A DNA stretch of 64,000 nucleotides from Hyphomicrobiales bacterium (GTDB lineage: Bacteria > Pseudomonadota > Alphaproteobacteria > Rhizobiales > Rhizobiaceae), in the NCBI GenBank assembly GCA_900472395.1, contig UCHV01000001.1:186001-250000 (forward strand). The letters run 5' to 3'. The notes under the pieces are model-generated. The model was not told the origin of the DNA. It did not search any database and worked only from the letters and a program-made list of their open reading frames with translations. Position numbers and translations under genes: made by a program. Shown one piece after another: positions 56,482 through 64,000 of this stretch; the stretch's first letter is position 1; each line of letters begins with the position of its first letter.

Positions 56482-57231
56482 ATGCAGCATCTCAAGAACA
56501 AAATCGCCGTCATAACCGGTGGCAATAGCGGGATTGGCAAAGCCACTGCTCAACTCTTTGCCGATGAAGGCGCACAAGTCATCATCACCGGCCGGCGGCC
56601 GGATATCGTCGCGCAGGCAGTCGATGAAATCGGCCCGGGAGCTGTGGGTTTCGTCGGCGATACCGCCGATCTGGAGCATCACGAGAAACTGGCCGAAATG
56701 ATTGCCGAGAAATTCGACAAGTTTGATGTTTACATGGCCAATGCCGGCGTCATCAATCTCACGGTCTCCAGCGAGGTGACGCCGGAAGAATATGACCAGC
56801 ACTTCGCCATCAACACACGGGGTGTCTTCTTCGGAGTGCAGGCGATGGCGCCGTTGATCAGCGATGGCGGCAATATTATCGTCACAAGCTCGCTCGCCGC
56901 AACAAAGGTACTGCCCGATCACACGGTTTATGCCGGATCCAAAGCGGCTGTTTCCGCCTTCGCGCGAAATTGGGTAATCGAGCTGAAACCACGGAAAATC
57001 AGGGTCAACATATTGAGCCCCGGACCTGTTGAGACGGCAATTTTGGGCAAGCTCGGCGTTTCTGAAGACCAGCTCCCAGACTTCGAGCAGCATATGGCGT
57101 CGCTTATCCCCGCCGGGCGCATGGGGCGGCCAGAGGAGCTTGCGCGCGCAGCGTTATTTCTCGCATCTGATGCTGGCAGTTTCGTCAATGGGATCGAACT
57201 CCACGTTGACGGCGGTATGACGCTGGTATGA
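56482..57231 (+). CDS. short-chain dehydrogenase/reductase
   Basis: 249 aa, complete classical SDR. Cofactor motif VITGGNSGIGKATAQLF, the NNAG equivalent ANAGVINLT, catalytic Ser in IIVTSSLAATK, Tyr150 and Lys154 in YAGSKAAVSAF, and the PG motif NILSPGPVETAI. GAAAGAGAT precedes the start. It uses NAD(P)H on an unknown alcohol or ketone. The AraC remnant lies just after it on the other strand, a common pairing for AraC-regulated SDR genes. Confidence 0.93.
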   Translation: MQHLKNKIAVITGGNSGIGKATAQLFADEGAQVIITGRRPDIVAQAVDEIGPGAVGFVGDTADLEHHEKLAEMIAEKFDKFDVYMANAGVINLTVSSEVTPEEYDQHFAINTRGVFFGVQAMAPLISDGGNIIVTSSLAATKVLPDHTVYAGSKAAVSAFARNWVIELKPRKIRVNILSPGPVETAILGKLGVSEDQLPDFEQHMASLIPAGRMGRPEELARAALFLASDAGSFVNGIELHVDGGMTLV

Positions 57232-57247
57232 GATTAATTAGACGGCG

Positions 57248-57362
57248 TCACAGGGCAGCCCTTCGCCATTCGCTGGGTGTTAGACCTGTATGACGTTTGA
57301 ACGCGACGCTGAAAGCCGTCAGCGTCGCATAGCCCCGTTGTTCCGCGATGTCGATTAAGTAT
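57248..57362 (-). pseudogene. AraC-family regulator remnant (C-terminal end)
   Basis: Reading the minus strand gives YLIDIAEQRGYATLTAFSVA then FKRHTGLTPSEWRRAAL and a stop at 57248. This is the second helix-turn-helix and tail of an AraC regulator, about 37 codons; the rest of the gene is missing, with the frame replaced upstream by an unrelated ParE-like tail. It suggests a deletion that removed most of the regulator next to the SDR gene. Confidence 0.8.
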
Positions 57363-57471
57363 CCCTCCCTTCAAGGCCCATCTCATTGTCTATCGAATCA
57401 ACAACGACGGAAGTATCTTCGTGATCCGCATCAGGCACGGCCACGAAGACTGGGCAGCTGAACCTTTCTAA
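57361..57471 (+). pseudogene. ParE-type toxin remnant (C-terminal end)
   Basis: On the plus strand the frame gives PPFKAHLIVYRINNDGSIFV then IRIRHGHEDWAAEPF and a stop. The HLIVYRI...IFVIRIRHGHEDW pattern is the C-terminal strand block of ParE/RelE-type toxins. No start, no N-terminal helices and no antitoxin are present, so it is a fragment. It abuts the AraC remnant on the opposite strand, which marks a deletion junction near 57360. Confidence 0.75.
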
Positions 57472-57505
57472 TCAAACCTTCCCAACTTATGACGAGGATC
57501 ACCGT

Positions 57506-57703
57506 ATGGGCTGGAAGACACCAAAATTCGAATACGTGAACGGTTACAAAATCGTGGAAACCGATGGACCGACCTTCACGGTCTATGACGGAGCTTTACG
57601 GCTCGGTGATGACTTCCCTTACTCCGGAGAAGCTACAGCTTTTGCGAAGTCGCTTCCAACAGGCGACGCCGCGCAGCCGGTTAACCTTGGTCCCCGGTTC
57701 TAA
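57506..57703 (+). CDS. small conserved-looking protein, unknown
   Basis: 65 aa starting MGWKTPKFEYVNGYKIVETD; GAGGATCACC precedes the ATG at a good distance. The sequence is well balanced (PTFTVYDGALRLGDDFPYSG) without membrane segments or signal. No family is recognised. It stands alone before the fecI region. Confidence 0.5.
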   Translation: MGWKTPKFEYVNGYKIVETDGPTFTVYDGALRLGDDFPYSGEATAFAKSLPTGDAAQPVNLGPRF

Positions 57704-57795
57704 AGTCGAGCCGGCCTTGACGCGCCATTGTGGTTTGCTCTTTCGTTCTCCTTCTTCATTCTCGGCATAGTCGAACAGATGCAGCCCGAATAACT

Positions 57796-57810
57796 TGACT
57801 ATTGTATTCA
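57796..57810 (+). promoter_or_regulatory. candidate RirA iron-responsive (IRO) box and promoter ahead of fecI
   Basis: TGA-CTATTGTAT-TCA matches the rhizobial IRO box (TGA-N9-TCA) bound by the iron regulator RirA. It overlaps TTGACT at 57795-57800 as -35, with TATGAG at 57817-57822 as a possible -10 (spacing 16). Binding of RirA under iron sufficiency would block fecI transcription. Assignment rests on the consensus and on the genes it precedes. Confidence 0.6.
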
Positions 57811-57873
57811 ATATTTTATGAGTTCGCTCGCGCCCCTGACGTGGTGAGGAGAGCGGAATTGTTCGGGCACGAG

Positions 57874-58383
57874 ATGAGCGATAGCAAGACACAAAAATTC
57901 GAACGGCTCTATCGCTCGGAGCGGTCCCGGCTGGAGCGAATTGCATCTCGCAGGGTTGGACATGGTGCCGGTGACGATGTCGTACAGGACACTTTCGCTC
58001 GTCTCTGGGATAAGGCCCTTGAGCAGATCGTTCTGACGCCTGCTTATCTCTCACGCTGCGTTCGCAATGCTGCCATCGACCAGACACGTGCGGACAAGCG
58101 GCGCTCCCGCCTTCCTGAACTGATCACTGAAGAACAGTATGCGGCCCCCGTGCCGACGCCGCAGCAGATCGTTATCGCCGTCGACGGGATTCGCCATATC
58201 GATCGGGCGATCAGTGAACTGCCGGATCGTACGAGGCAGATATTCATCTTGAACCGCATGCATGATTGTACCTATGACGAAATCGCTGTTGCGCTGGGTA
58301 TTTCCTACAGCACGGTCGAGCGGGAAATCGCCAAGGCCCTGCTTGCCTGCCGGTTGCCGATGAAGGCAACCCCATCCGATTGA
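57874..58383 (+). CDS. fecI: ECF sigma factor of FecI type
   Basis: 169 aa from MSDSKTQKFERLYRSERSRL. The frame is open upstream to 57802, but this Met fits the family start; a TTG near 57859 with GGAGAG ahead is another option. Sigma region 2 is visible in GAGDDVVQDTFARLWDK, region 4 in SELPDRTRQIFILNRMHDCT followed by YDEIAVALGISYSTVEREIA. FecI-type factors start transcription of the receptor operon when the surface receptor signals ferric siderophore binding. The fecR gene follows 81 bases on. Confidence 0.9.
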   Translation: MSDSKTQKFERLYRSERSRLERIASRRVGHGAGDDVVQDTFARLWDKALEQIVLTPAYLSRCVRNAAIDQTRADKRRSRLPELITEEQYAAPVPTPQQIVIAVDGIRHIDRAISELPDRTRQIFILNRMHDCTYDEIAVALGISYSTVEREIAKALLACRLPMKATPSD

Positions 58384-58464
58384 GGCGCCGGCTTCGCCAC
58401 AGTCGTTATCAGTCTGGAGCGCAAGCAACTCCAGACTGCAGCCGCGCCCATGGAAGATTCAAGA

Positions 58465-59445
58465 ATGACAAACGACCGGTCCGAGACACAGATAGAGCAA
58501 GAAGCGATTGCCTGGTTCACCCGCATGAACGGCAAGCCGTCGAGAGCCGACCGGAAAAATTTCGAGGACTGGCGCAGGATCCCGTTGCATGCGGCAGCCT
58601 ATGACAGGACATCAGCAGTCTGGTCTTCCGTCAGCACCGCGGGCATCACCCTTACACCGGAAGACAAGAGTGCCGTGGCACTGCACCTCCGTAAGATTGA
58701 GGAACACCGGCGGCGTCGGCGCAATGGCGTGGCCGGCAGCCTGGCATTGTCCATCATCGCACTGATCGGAGCGAGTGGCTGGATCTGGCTGGAGAAACCA
58801 CACCTCCTACAGGATTTTCGTGCCGACTATGTTGCTGCTCGCGGCGAACATCGCACCGTCAACCTCGCGGATGGCTCGACCGTGCTTCTCGACGCGGACA
58901 GCGCGATATCGGTCGCCATGACGGATCGCGAACGGCATATCGAACTGTTGCGCGGCACTGCGTTTTTCGAGGTACAGTCTTCTGCGGTGCCGTTTGTCGT
59001 CGATGCGGCGAATGGCCGCTCGCGCGTGCTTGGTACAGGTTTCGATATCTCCGTGACACAAGAGGCGGCCAGCGTCACGCTTGCGCATGGAAGCCTCGAG
59101 GTTTCTCTGCCCGACGGGTCGGCGCGGGTGATTTTGAAACCGGGCGAGAGCGTCGATTATGGCGATGGCGGTCTCGGCACACCGCGCACTGTCGATGTCT
59201 CTGAAACAACGGCATGGCGCGAGGGGCGATTTGTCTTCAACAACATGCGCCTTGAGGATGTGCTTGCGCATATTGAGCGAAGCCGCGAAGGCCGCATCGT
59301 GATCATCGGCAGCGCGATCGCCGACCGTCGCGTCAGCGGCAGCCTCTCATTGCGGGATACGGATGCGGCGCTGGACGCCGCCCAGTCGATTGCCGGGTTC
59401 CAGATGCAGAAATTTGGAAGCCGGCTTGTGATCACTCGTCAGTGA
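58465..59445 (+). CDS. fecR: FecR-type anti-sigma/signal transducer
   Basis: 326 aa from MTNDRSETQIEQEAIAWFTR; the ATG at 58465 has GGAAG ahead. The cytoplasmic N-terminal DUF4880 segment is AWFTRMNGKPSRADRKNFED with the W residues that hold the sigma factor; a single membrane helix (VAGSLALSIIALIGASGWIW) separates it from the periplasmic FecR domain (ARGEHRTVNLADGSTVLLDA), and the C-terminal STN-like domain (FVFNNMRLEDVLAHIERSRE) that contacts the receptor's signalling domain. Fits between fecI and fecA. Confidence 0.92.
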   Translation: MTNDRSETQIEQEAIAWFTRMNGKPSRADRKNFEDWRRIPLHAAAYDRTSAVWSSVSTAGITLTPEDKSAVALHLRKIEEHRRRRRNGVAGSLALSIIALIGASGWIWLEKPHLLQDFRADYVAARGEHRTVNLADGSTVLLDADSAISVAMTDRERHIELLRGTAFFEVQSSAVPFVVDAANGRSRVLGTGFDISVTQEAASVTLAHGSLEVSLPDGSARVILKPGESVDYGDGGLGTPRTVDVSETTAWREGRFVFNNMRLEDVLAHIERSREGRIVIIGSAIADRRVSGSLSLRDTDAALDAAQSIAGFQMQKFGSRLVITRQ

Positions 59446-59575
59446 ATTTCGCGGCGAAAACGAAGGTGATCAAAAAAATCCACTTTTTGTGAGGGTGAAC
59501 CTCCACCGGCATCGTTAGCCCATTAAGAGGGCGCGTCACGCGCATCGGGCGATGATTGATTGGAAAGGGATTCTC

Positions 59576-61984
59576 ATGAATGGAAACAGGATGCGCAGGC
59601 TGGCGCTTCTTCTGGCGACGACTGTTTTGGTCGCACCCGGAGGCAGCGTGCTCGGTGCCGCGCCCGCGCAGGCGCAATCAGCCGCAGAAACCGTTCGCAT
59701 CTTCGACATTCCGGCAAAACCGATCCGTCAATCGCTGAACGATATTGCCCGGATGACCGGCATTTCCGTCATGTTCGATGAAACCGCGGCCGCGTCCATG
59801 CCTGGAAAACCCGTCAGGGGTTCGATGACGACGGCTCAGGCAATCAGTCAGGTTCTTGCTGGCAGCGATCTCACATGGCGCTTCACCAATGCCAGCACTG
59901 TGACGATTGCGGCGACCAATGCACTCCCGCGCTCAGCCGTATCAGGTGACAGCACCAATCTGGCTGCCATCGTCGTCGAAGGGCAGTCCAACAGAACCGA
60001 AGGAACGGGTCTCTACACGGCCGGGGAGATGAATTCGGCAACGGGCCTCGGTTTGACGGCGCGGCAGACGCCTCAATCGGTCAGCGTCGTGACCAGCCAG
60101 AAGGTCAAGGATACCAATTCGCAGACCATCACCGAACTGCTCAAGTCTAGCCCGGGCATTTATGCCAACGAGACCGACGGCTATCGATCCGAGCCCTATT
60201 CGCGTGGCTTTTATATCGACCGTTTCCAGTATGACGGCCTGACAACAAACGCCCAGAACGGTTGGCACGGGGAACATTCGAACGAGCTGGCTTTTTACGA
60301 TCATGCCGAAATCGTGCGTGGATCGACAGGGCTTCTCAGCGGCGCCGGCAATCCCTCCGCCTCGATCAATCTCGTGCGCAAACGTGCGGACAAGACGACC
60401 GCCGAAGGATCGATCACAGCAAGCGGCGGATCATGGAACAATTACCGCAGCGTGCTTGATTACAGCACGCCTCTCAACAAGGAAGGGACGGTCAGAGGCC
60501 GGTTCGTCGGGGTCTATCAGGACAAGGAGGCGTTCTGGGATCGCGAACACATGAAAAGAGGCGCGGCCTATGGCACTCTCGAGTTCGACCTGACGGAAGA
60601 CACGCTTCTGACGGTCGGAGCCGATTATCAGAAGCGTAAGACCGATGGCGCCCAGTGGGGTGGAATTCCCGCGATGCTGAGCGACGGCAGCCCTGCAAAT
60701 CTTCCGCGGTCGTTCTCGACTTCGACGGACTGGACCTATTACGAGGCACAGACATGGAATGCCTTCGTGCGTCTGGATCACGAGTTCGATAATGGCTGGA
60801 AGATCCGCGGAGATTATCTCGAGCGCGGCAGCAATTACGATTCCAAGATGAATTTTCCGCGTGGCGTGCTCAATCCCGATGGGAGCGGCCTGAGTTTTGC
60901 ACCGAGTTACATGATCGCCGACGCCGAACAGAGGGTGCTCAACCTCAGCGTCAACGGCGAATACGAGCTTTTCGGCCAGACACATGAACTCGTTGCCGGT
61001 GTCAGTTCGGACCGTGCACGGCAGGATTATTATTTCCGCTCACGCACCTCTCTCACGCCGATTTACAACATGTTCGAGTGGAACGGTTCGATGGCCGAAC
61101 CCGGCTGGACCAATCCCTATTATTACTTGACCGAGATCAACCAGAAAGCCGCTTTTGCCGCGACCCGGCTCACCCTGGCGGACGGATTGCGGGCAATTGT
61201 CGGCGGTCGTTATGTGAATTGGGAGCAGAATACCTACGGTACGGTTGTCGATGGTTCGACATTCATTCCCTATGCGGCGATCAGCTACGACCTGAATGAA
61301 AACTTCACCGCCTATGTCAGCTACACGGATATTTTCGCGCCGCAGACCAGCCTCGATCGCAATGGCGGTTTCCTCGATCCGAAGACCGGGCGCAACTATG
61401 AAGTCGGCTTGAAGGGCGAGTTTCTGGATGGGCGGATCAGCGGTTCGGTCGCGGTGTTCAAGACGCTGCAGGACAATGTTGCGGTTGCCGATACGGGATA
61501 TTATGTGCCCGGCACGTCCAATCAGGCTTACAGGGGCGAAAAAGGGGTTGAGACGCGCGGCATCGAGGCGGAGATCGGCGGTGAGATTTCCTATGGATGG
61601 AACGTATCGCTGAATGCAGCCTATCAGGAAAGCCACAACATCACGGGTGAGCGCGTCAACCCGCATATCCCGCGCGCGACGGCCGGTCTGTTCACCACCT
61701 ATGATCTCGCCGGGGACTGGGAGGGGCTGACCGTCGGTGGCGGCGTGCGCTGGCAGGGCGGCACATCGCGTCCAATCGCAAGCGGTACCCAGACGTATAA
61801 TTTCCGCGAATCCTCTTTTGCCACTGTTGACCTGATGGCACGGTACAAGATCAACGACAGCGTCGAGGCACAGCTCAACGTCAACAACGTTTTCGACAAG
61901 ACCTATTCGCGTCTGACCGAAGACGGGCTGCTGTTTTATGGCGCGCCCCGCAATGCCACGCTTTCGATTACGGCCAAGTTCTGA
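59576..61984 (+). CDS. fecA: TonB-dependent siderophore receptor with signalling domain
   Basis: 802 aa from MNGNRMRRLALLLATTVLVA; GGAAAGGG precedes this ATG, better than the one at 59552. Signal peptide ending AQAQS, then the STN domain (IFDIPAKPIRQSLNDIARMT to VSVMFDETAAASM, about 40-110), a TonB-box-like NLAAIVVEG, the plug (ARQTPQSVSVVTSQKV, AEIVRGSTGLLSGAGNP) and a 22-strand barrel ending NATLSITAKF with terminal Phe. The STN domain signals to FecR. The ligand class (ferric citrate, catecholate or hydroxamate) cannot be told, but FhuE/FpvA-type receptors are closest in look. Confidence 0.93.
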   Translation: MNGNRMRRLALLLATTVLVAPGGSVLGAAPAQAQSAAETVRIFDIPAKPIRQSLNDIARMTGISVMFDETAAASMPGKPVRGSMTTAQAISQVLAGSDLTWRFTNASTVTIAATNALPRSAVSGDSTNLAAIVVEGQSNRTEGTGLYTAGEMNSATGLGLTARQTPQSVSVVTSQKVKDTNSQTITELLKSSPGIYANETDGYRSEPYSRGFYIDRFQYDGLTTNAQNGWHGEHSNELAFYDHAEIVRGSTGLLSGAGNPSASINLVRKRADKTTAEGSITASGGSWNNYRSVLDYSTPLNKEGTVRGRFVGVYQDKEAFWDREHMKRGAAYGTLEFDLTEDTLLTVGADYQKRKTDGAQWGGIPAMLSDGSPANLPRSFSTSTDWTYYEAQTWNAFVRLDHEFDNGWKIRGDYLERGSNYDSKMNFPRGVLNPDGSGLSFAPSYMIADAEQRVLNLSVNGEYELFGQTHELVAGVSSDRARQDYYFRSRTSLTPIYNMFEWNGSMAEPGWTNPYYYLTEINQKAAFAATRLTLADGLRAIVGGRYVNWEQNTYGTVVDGSTFIPYAAISYDLNENFTAYVSYTDIFAPQTSLDRNGGFLDPKTGRNYEVGLKGEFLDGRISGSVAVFKTLQDNVAVADTGYYVPGTSNQAYRGEKGVETRGIEAEIGGEISYGWNVSLNAAYQESHNITGERVNPHIPRATAGLFTTYDLAGDWEGLTVGGGVRWQGGTSRPIASGTQTYNFRESSFATVDLMARYKINDSVEAQLNVNNVFDKTYSRLTEDGLLFYGAPRNATLSITAKF

Positions 61985-61991
61985 GCCGCGA

Positions 61992-63014
61992 ATGTGGCGC
62001 TGGCCTGAAAACGCAAATTGCCTTGAGCAACCGTCGCTGCGCTTGCAGCGGCGGTTGCTGCTGCAATTCGGCTGTGCGGCACTGCCGCTTCTGCTGACGG
62101 GCAATAGGTCAGCGTTCGCTGATGAGGAGTTTCCAGTCACCATCGATCATGCGTTTGGGCAAACCACACTGGCACGTCGGCCGGAACGGATCGTCACTCT
62201 CGGCTGGGGTGGCGAGGATGCCGTCATCGCACTTGGCAGCGTGCCCGTCGGCATGACCGGTTATCCCTTCTGGGAACGGCGAATTGCGGACTGGAACAGG
62301 ACACAGCTTGATGGCCGTGAACCGTTCCTGATGAACTCCCAACTGGATTACGAGCGGATTGCCGTACTGGCGCCGGATCTTATCCTGTCGGTATTTTCAG
62401 GCGTCGACGATCTCGCCTACCGCCGATTGAGCCGGATCGCTCCGGTCGTTACCTATCGAAACAAACCATGGACGACGGACTGGCGCGAGCAGGCCATTCT
62501 TAGCGGCAAGGTTTTGGGCAAAAGTGGCCAGGCACAGGAATTGATCCGTGCGGCTGAGGCCGACGTCGAGCGAATGGCGGCGGATTTCCCGATGATCAAG
62601 GGAAAAACCTTTGCACTGGTGTCCCATTTTCCCCGCCAGAATGGTTTTGATGTCTATCTGGATGGGGACAAGCGGGTGGCACTGTTCCAGCAGCTTGGCA
62701 TGACACTGCCGGCAAGCGTCACCGCTCTCGGCCAGGCGCAAGGTCGGCGTTATTCGAGATCCATCGGTCTGGAGCAGATCGACATGCTGGATTGTGACAT
62801 GCTGATCGGCTGGTTTTCCGCAGGATTGGAAAATGCGCTCGCGGCGCAGCCGATTTTGCGGACATTGCCGGTGATCCGGCGCAACGCGCTCGTTGCGCTC
62901 GATACGCCCGCAAAAATCTGGTCCGTCCTGGCACCGACCATTCAATCGATCCCGCACGGTTTTACCGCCTTGGTGCCTGAACTGGCCGCTGCCGCCATCC
63001 GATCAGGAGAATAG
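61992..63014 (+). CDS. iron-siderophore ABC transporter substrate-binding protein
   Basis: 340 aa from MWRWPENANCLEQPSLRLQ. The ATG lies 8 bases after the receptor stop, with no good ribosome site, so coupling is likely. Tat-like signal RRLLLQFGCAALPLLLTG, then the class III binding fold: ERIVTLGWGGEDAVIALGSV, YERIAVLAPDLILSVFSGVD, FPMIKGKTFALVSHFPRQ and the last half RSIGLEQIDMLDCDMLIGWF. Periplasmic delivery of ferric siderophore to the FecCD-type permease starting at 63872. Confidence 0.9.
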   Translation: MWRWPENANCLEQPSLRLQRRLLLQFGCAALPLLLTGNRSAFADEEFPVTIDHAFGQTTLARRPERIVTLGWGGEDAVIALGSVPVGMTGYPFWERRIADWNRTQLDGREPFLMNSQLDYERIAVLAPDLILSVFSGVDDLAYRRLSRIAPVVTYRNKPWTTDWREQAILSGKVLGKSGQAQELIRAAEADVERMAADFPMIKGKTFALVSHFPRQNGFDVYLDGDKRVALFQQLGMTLPASVTALGQAQGRRYSRSIGLEQIDMLDCDMLIGWFSAGLENALAAQPILRTLPVIRRNALVALDTPAKIWSVLAPTIQSIPHGFTALVPELAAAAIRSGE

Positions 63015-63015
63015 T

Positions 63016-63879
63016 TTGCACGCTTCCCTTCCCATCAAACACGAAAGCCGCATTGAGTCTTCGAACAACGCAGCGTCCTTTGTAGGCAGCGCACATAACC
63101 ACGGGCCGTATCAGGAGGACTATTTTCTGGCGACCGTCATCGATATCGATCGCATCACCCCGTCGATGGTCCGAGCCGTTTTCAGCATTACCGAAGGAGA
63201 AAGGCTGGTTGCGAGCGGTCATCCCGATGAATGGGTGCGCATCGCGTTTCAACCCGATCCCGAAACACCGCTGACGCTGCCGACAAGGCTTGAAAACGGC
63301 AAATGGGGTCGGCCCGATGGCTCGAAACATTGCCCCAACCGCCCGTATACGATCAGATACTGGCAGCCATCGTCCAGCGAAATGACCGTCGATTTCGTGG
63401 TTCATGATGGCGGCGTCGCCTCCACATGGGCGATTAACGCGCGGATCGGTGACGTAGTCGGCATCTGCAATCCCGAGGGTCGGTTCTGGCTGCCGGAAAA
63501 TAGTGAGTGGATGCTGCTGATGGGCGACATCACCGCCTTGCCGGCGATATCGCGCATTCTCGAAGAAAAACCCGAATCCATGCCGGCAATTGCCCACATT
63601 GAAATTCCTGCGACGGCCGATCGTCAGGACCTCGATCATGTCCTGAATTCCGATCTGACCTGGCATGAATGGGACGAGCTTTCATCCGCCGGTCGCACCG
63701 ATCTCGCCGCCATCGTGCGCATGATAACGAGCCTGCCCGCAGGTCCGGGCTACATATACATTGCCGGGGAGGCAACGGCGGTATCCGAGTGCCGCAAGCA
63801 TTTTCGCGATGTGCTGGGTTTCGACAAACAACGCATCGCTACACTGGGATACTGGATCGAGGGACAGGCGCGTGTCTGA
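63016..63879 (+). CDS. siderophore-interacting protein (ferric-siderophore reductase)
   Basis: 287 aa from the TTG at 63016 (AGGAGA ahead, one base after the previous stop). The open frame reaches 62893 but that lies inside the binding-protein gene. FAD-binding domain with DYFLATVIDIDRITPSMVRA and the flavin motif NRPYTIRYW, then the SIP C-terminal domain: LLMGDITALPAISRILEEKP and GYIYIAGEATAVSECRKHFR. Such proteins reduce the imported ferric siderophore in the cytosol with NAD(P)H and release iron. The permease gene overlaps its end. Confidence 0.9.
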   Translation: MHASLPIKHESRIESSNNAASFVGSAHNHGPYQEDYFLATVIDIDRITPSMVRAVFSITEGERLVASGHPDEWVRIAFQPDPETPLTLPTRLENGKWGRPDGSKHCPNRPYTIRYWQPSSSEMTVDFVVHDGGVASTWAINARIGDVVGICNPEGRFWLPENSEWMLLMGDITALPAISRILEEKPESMPAIAHIEIPATADRQDLDHVLNSDLTWHEWDELSSAGRTDLAAIVRMITSLPAGPGYIYIAGEATAVSECRKHFRDVLGFDKQRIATLGYWIEGQARV

Positions 63880-64000
63880 TCTGAGTCTTTCTGGAGCCGT
63901 TCTGCGCGGGAATGACAAAAGGCGATACGGGCGACAGGTCGGCGTCGCGGTTGCCGCCCTATCGCTGGTGGCGCTGACACTTTTGAGCATTCTTGTCGGG
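63872..64000 (+). CDS. FecCD-family iron ABC transporter permease (N-terminus, cut by window edge)
   Basis: The first 43 codons from the GTG at 63872, which overlaps the reductase stop by 8 bases. The translation begins VSDLSLSGAVLRGNDKRRYG and enters the first membrane helix (VAVAALSLVALTLLSILVG), as expected for a FecCD/FhuB-type permease. The gene order (binding protein, reductase, permease) supports it; only the start can be seen. Confidence 0.7.
   Translation, partial: MSDLSLSGAVLRGNDKRRYGRQVGVAVAALSLVALTLLSILVG

Overview
This window looks like chromosome of an alphaproteobacterium, most probably a member of the Rhizobiaceae (Agrobacterium/Rhizobium type). The grounds are GC-rich coding DNA, the rhizobial style of gene content (branched-chain acid catabolism, many ABC importers, an orphan VgrG island), and a candidate RirA-type iron box (TGA-N9-TCA). 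No rRNA, tRNA or CRISPR array was seen. Most DNA is densely coding; several decayed genes and one insertion sequence lie between 38.8 and 57.5 kb.

Region 1 (1-11.85 kb) is for valine/leucine/isoleucine breakdown. On the minus strand an AraC-type regulator is followed by the four branched-chain 2-oxoacid dehydrogenase genes (E1alpha, E1beta, E2, E3), isovaleryl-CoA dehydrogenase and the start of methylcrotonyl-CoA carboxylase beta. On the plus strand a divergent set encodes a thiolase, an acyl-CoA dehydrogenase, a 3-hydroxyisobutyryl-CoA hydrolase-like protein and an enoyl-CoA hydratase. Region 2 (12-17.9 kb) has RidA, a ChaC-like cyclotransferase, and a LysR regulator divergent from an amidohydrolase plus MFS transporter, ending in a truncated SDR gene.

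Region 3 (17.9-30.2 kb) is one long minus-strand operon: a fused HyuA/HyuB (5-oxoprolinase-like) protein, a complete Dpp-type peptide importer, an M20 amidohydrolase and an Ldh-family reductase, with a divergent IclR regulator. It reads as uptake and hydrolysis of an N-acyl, cyclic or lactam-type amino-acid derivative. Two intercistronic hairpins flank the binding-protein gene.

Region 4 (30.4-40 kb) has a glyoxalase-like protein, a DUF4037 protein and a type VI secretion effector island: vgrG broken by a -1 frameshift in an A-run, an AT-rich cassette with an unrecognised membrane-active-looking protein and a small two-helix membrane protein, then PAAR, DUF4123 adaptor, a proline-rich cargo protein with an unnamed C-terminal domain and its overlapping partner. 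An IS5-family element follows.

Region 5 (40-57.5 kb) is an envelope/stress and signalling stretch: penicillin-acylase-like hydrolase with an outer-membrane barrel, two different MscS channels (one with a degenerate cyclic-nucleotide domain), Rrf2 regulator, response regulators, a MASE1-PAS kinase, CBS protein, hydrolase/NmrA/cupin group, MBL hydrolase and SDR, mixed with remnants of a histidine kinase, an AraC regulator and a ParE toxin. Region 6 (57.7-64 kb) is a FecI-FecR-FecA signalling system with siderophore binding protein, siderophore-interacting reductase and the start of a FecCD permease.
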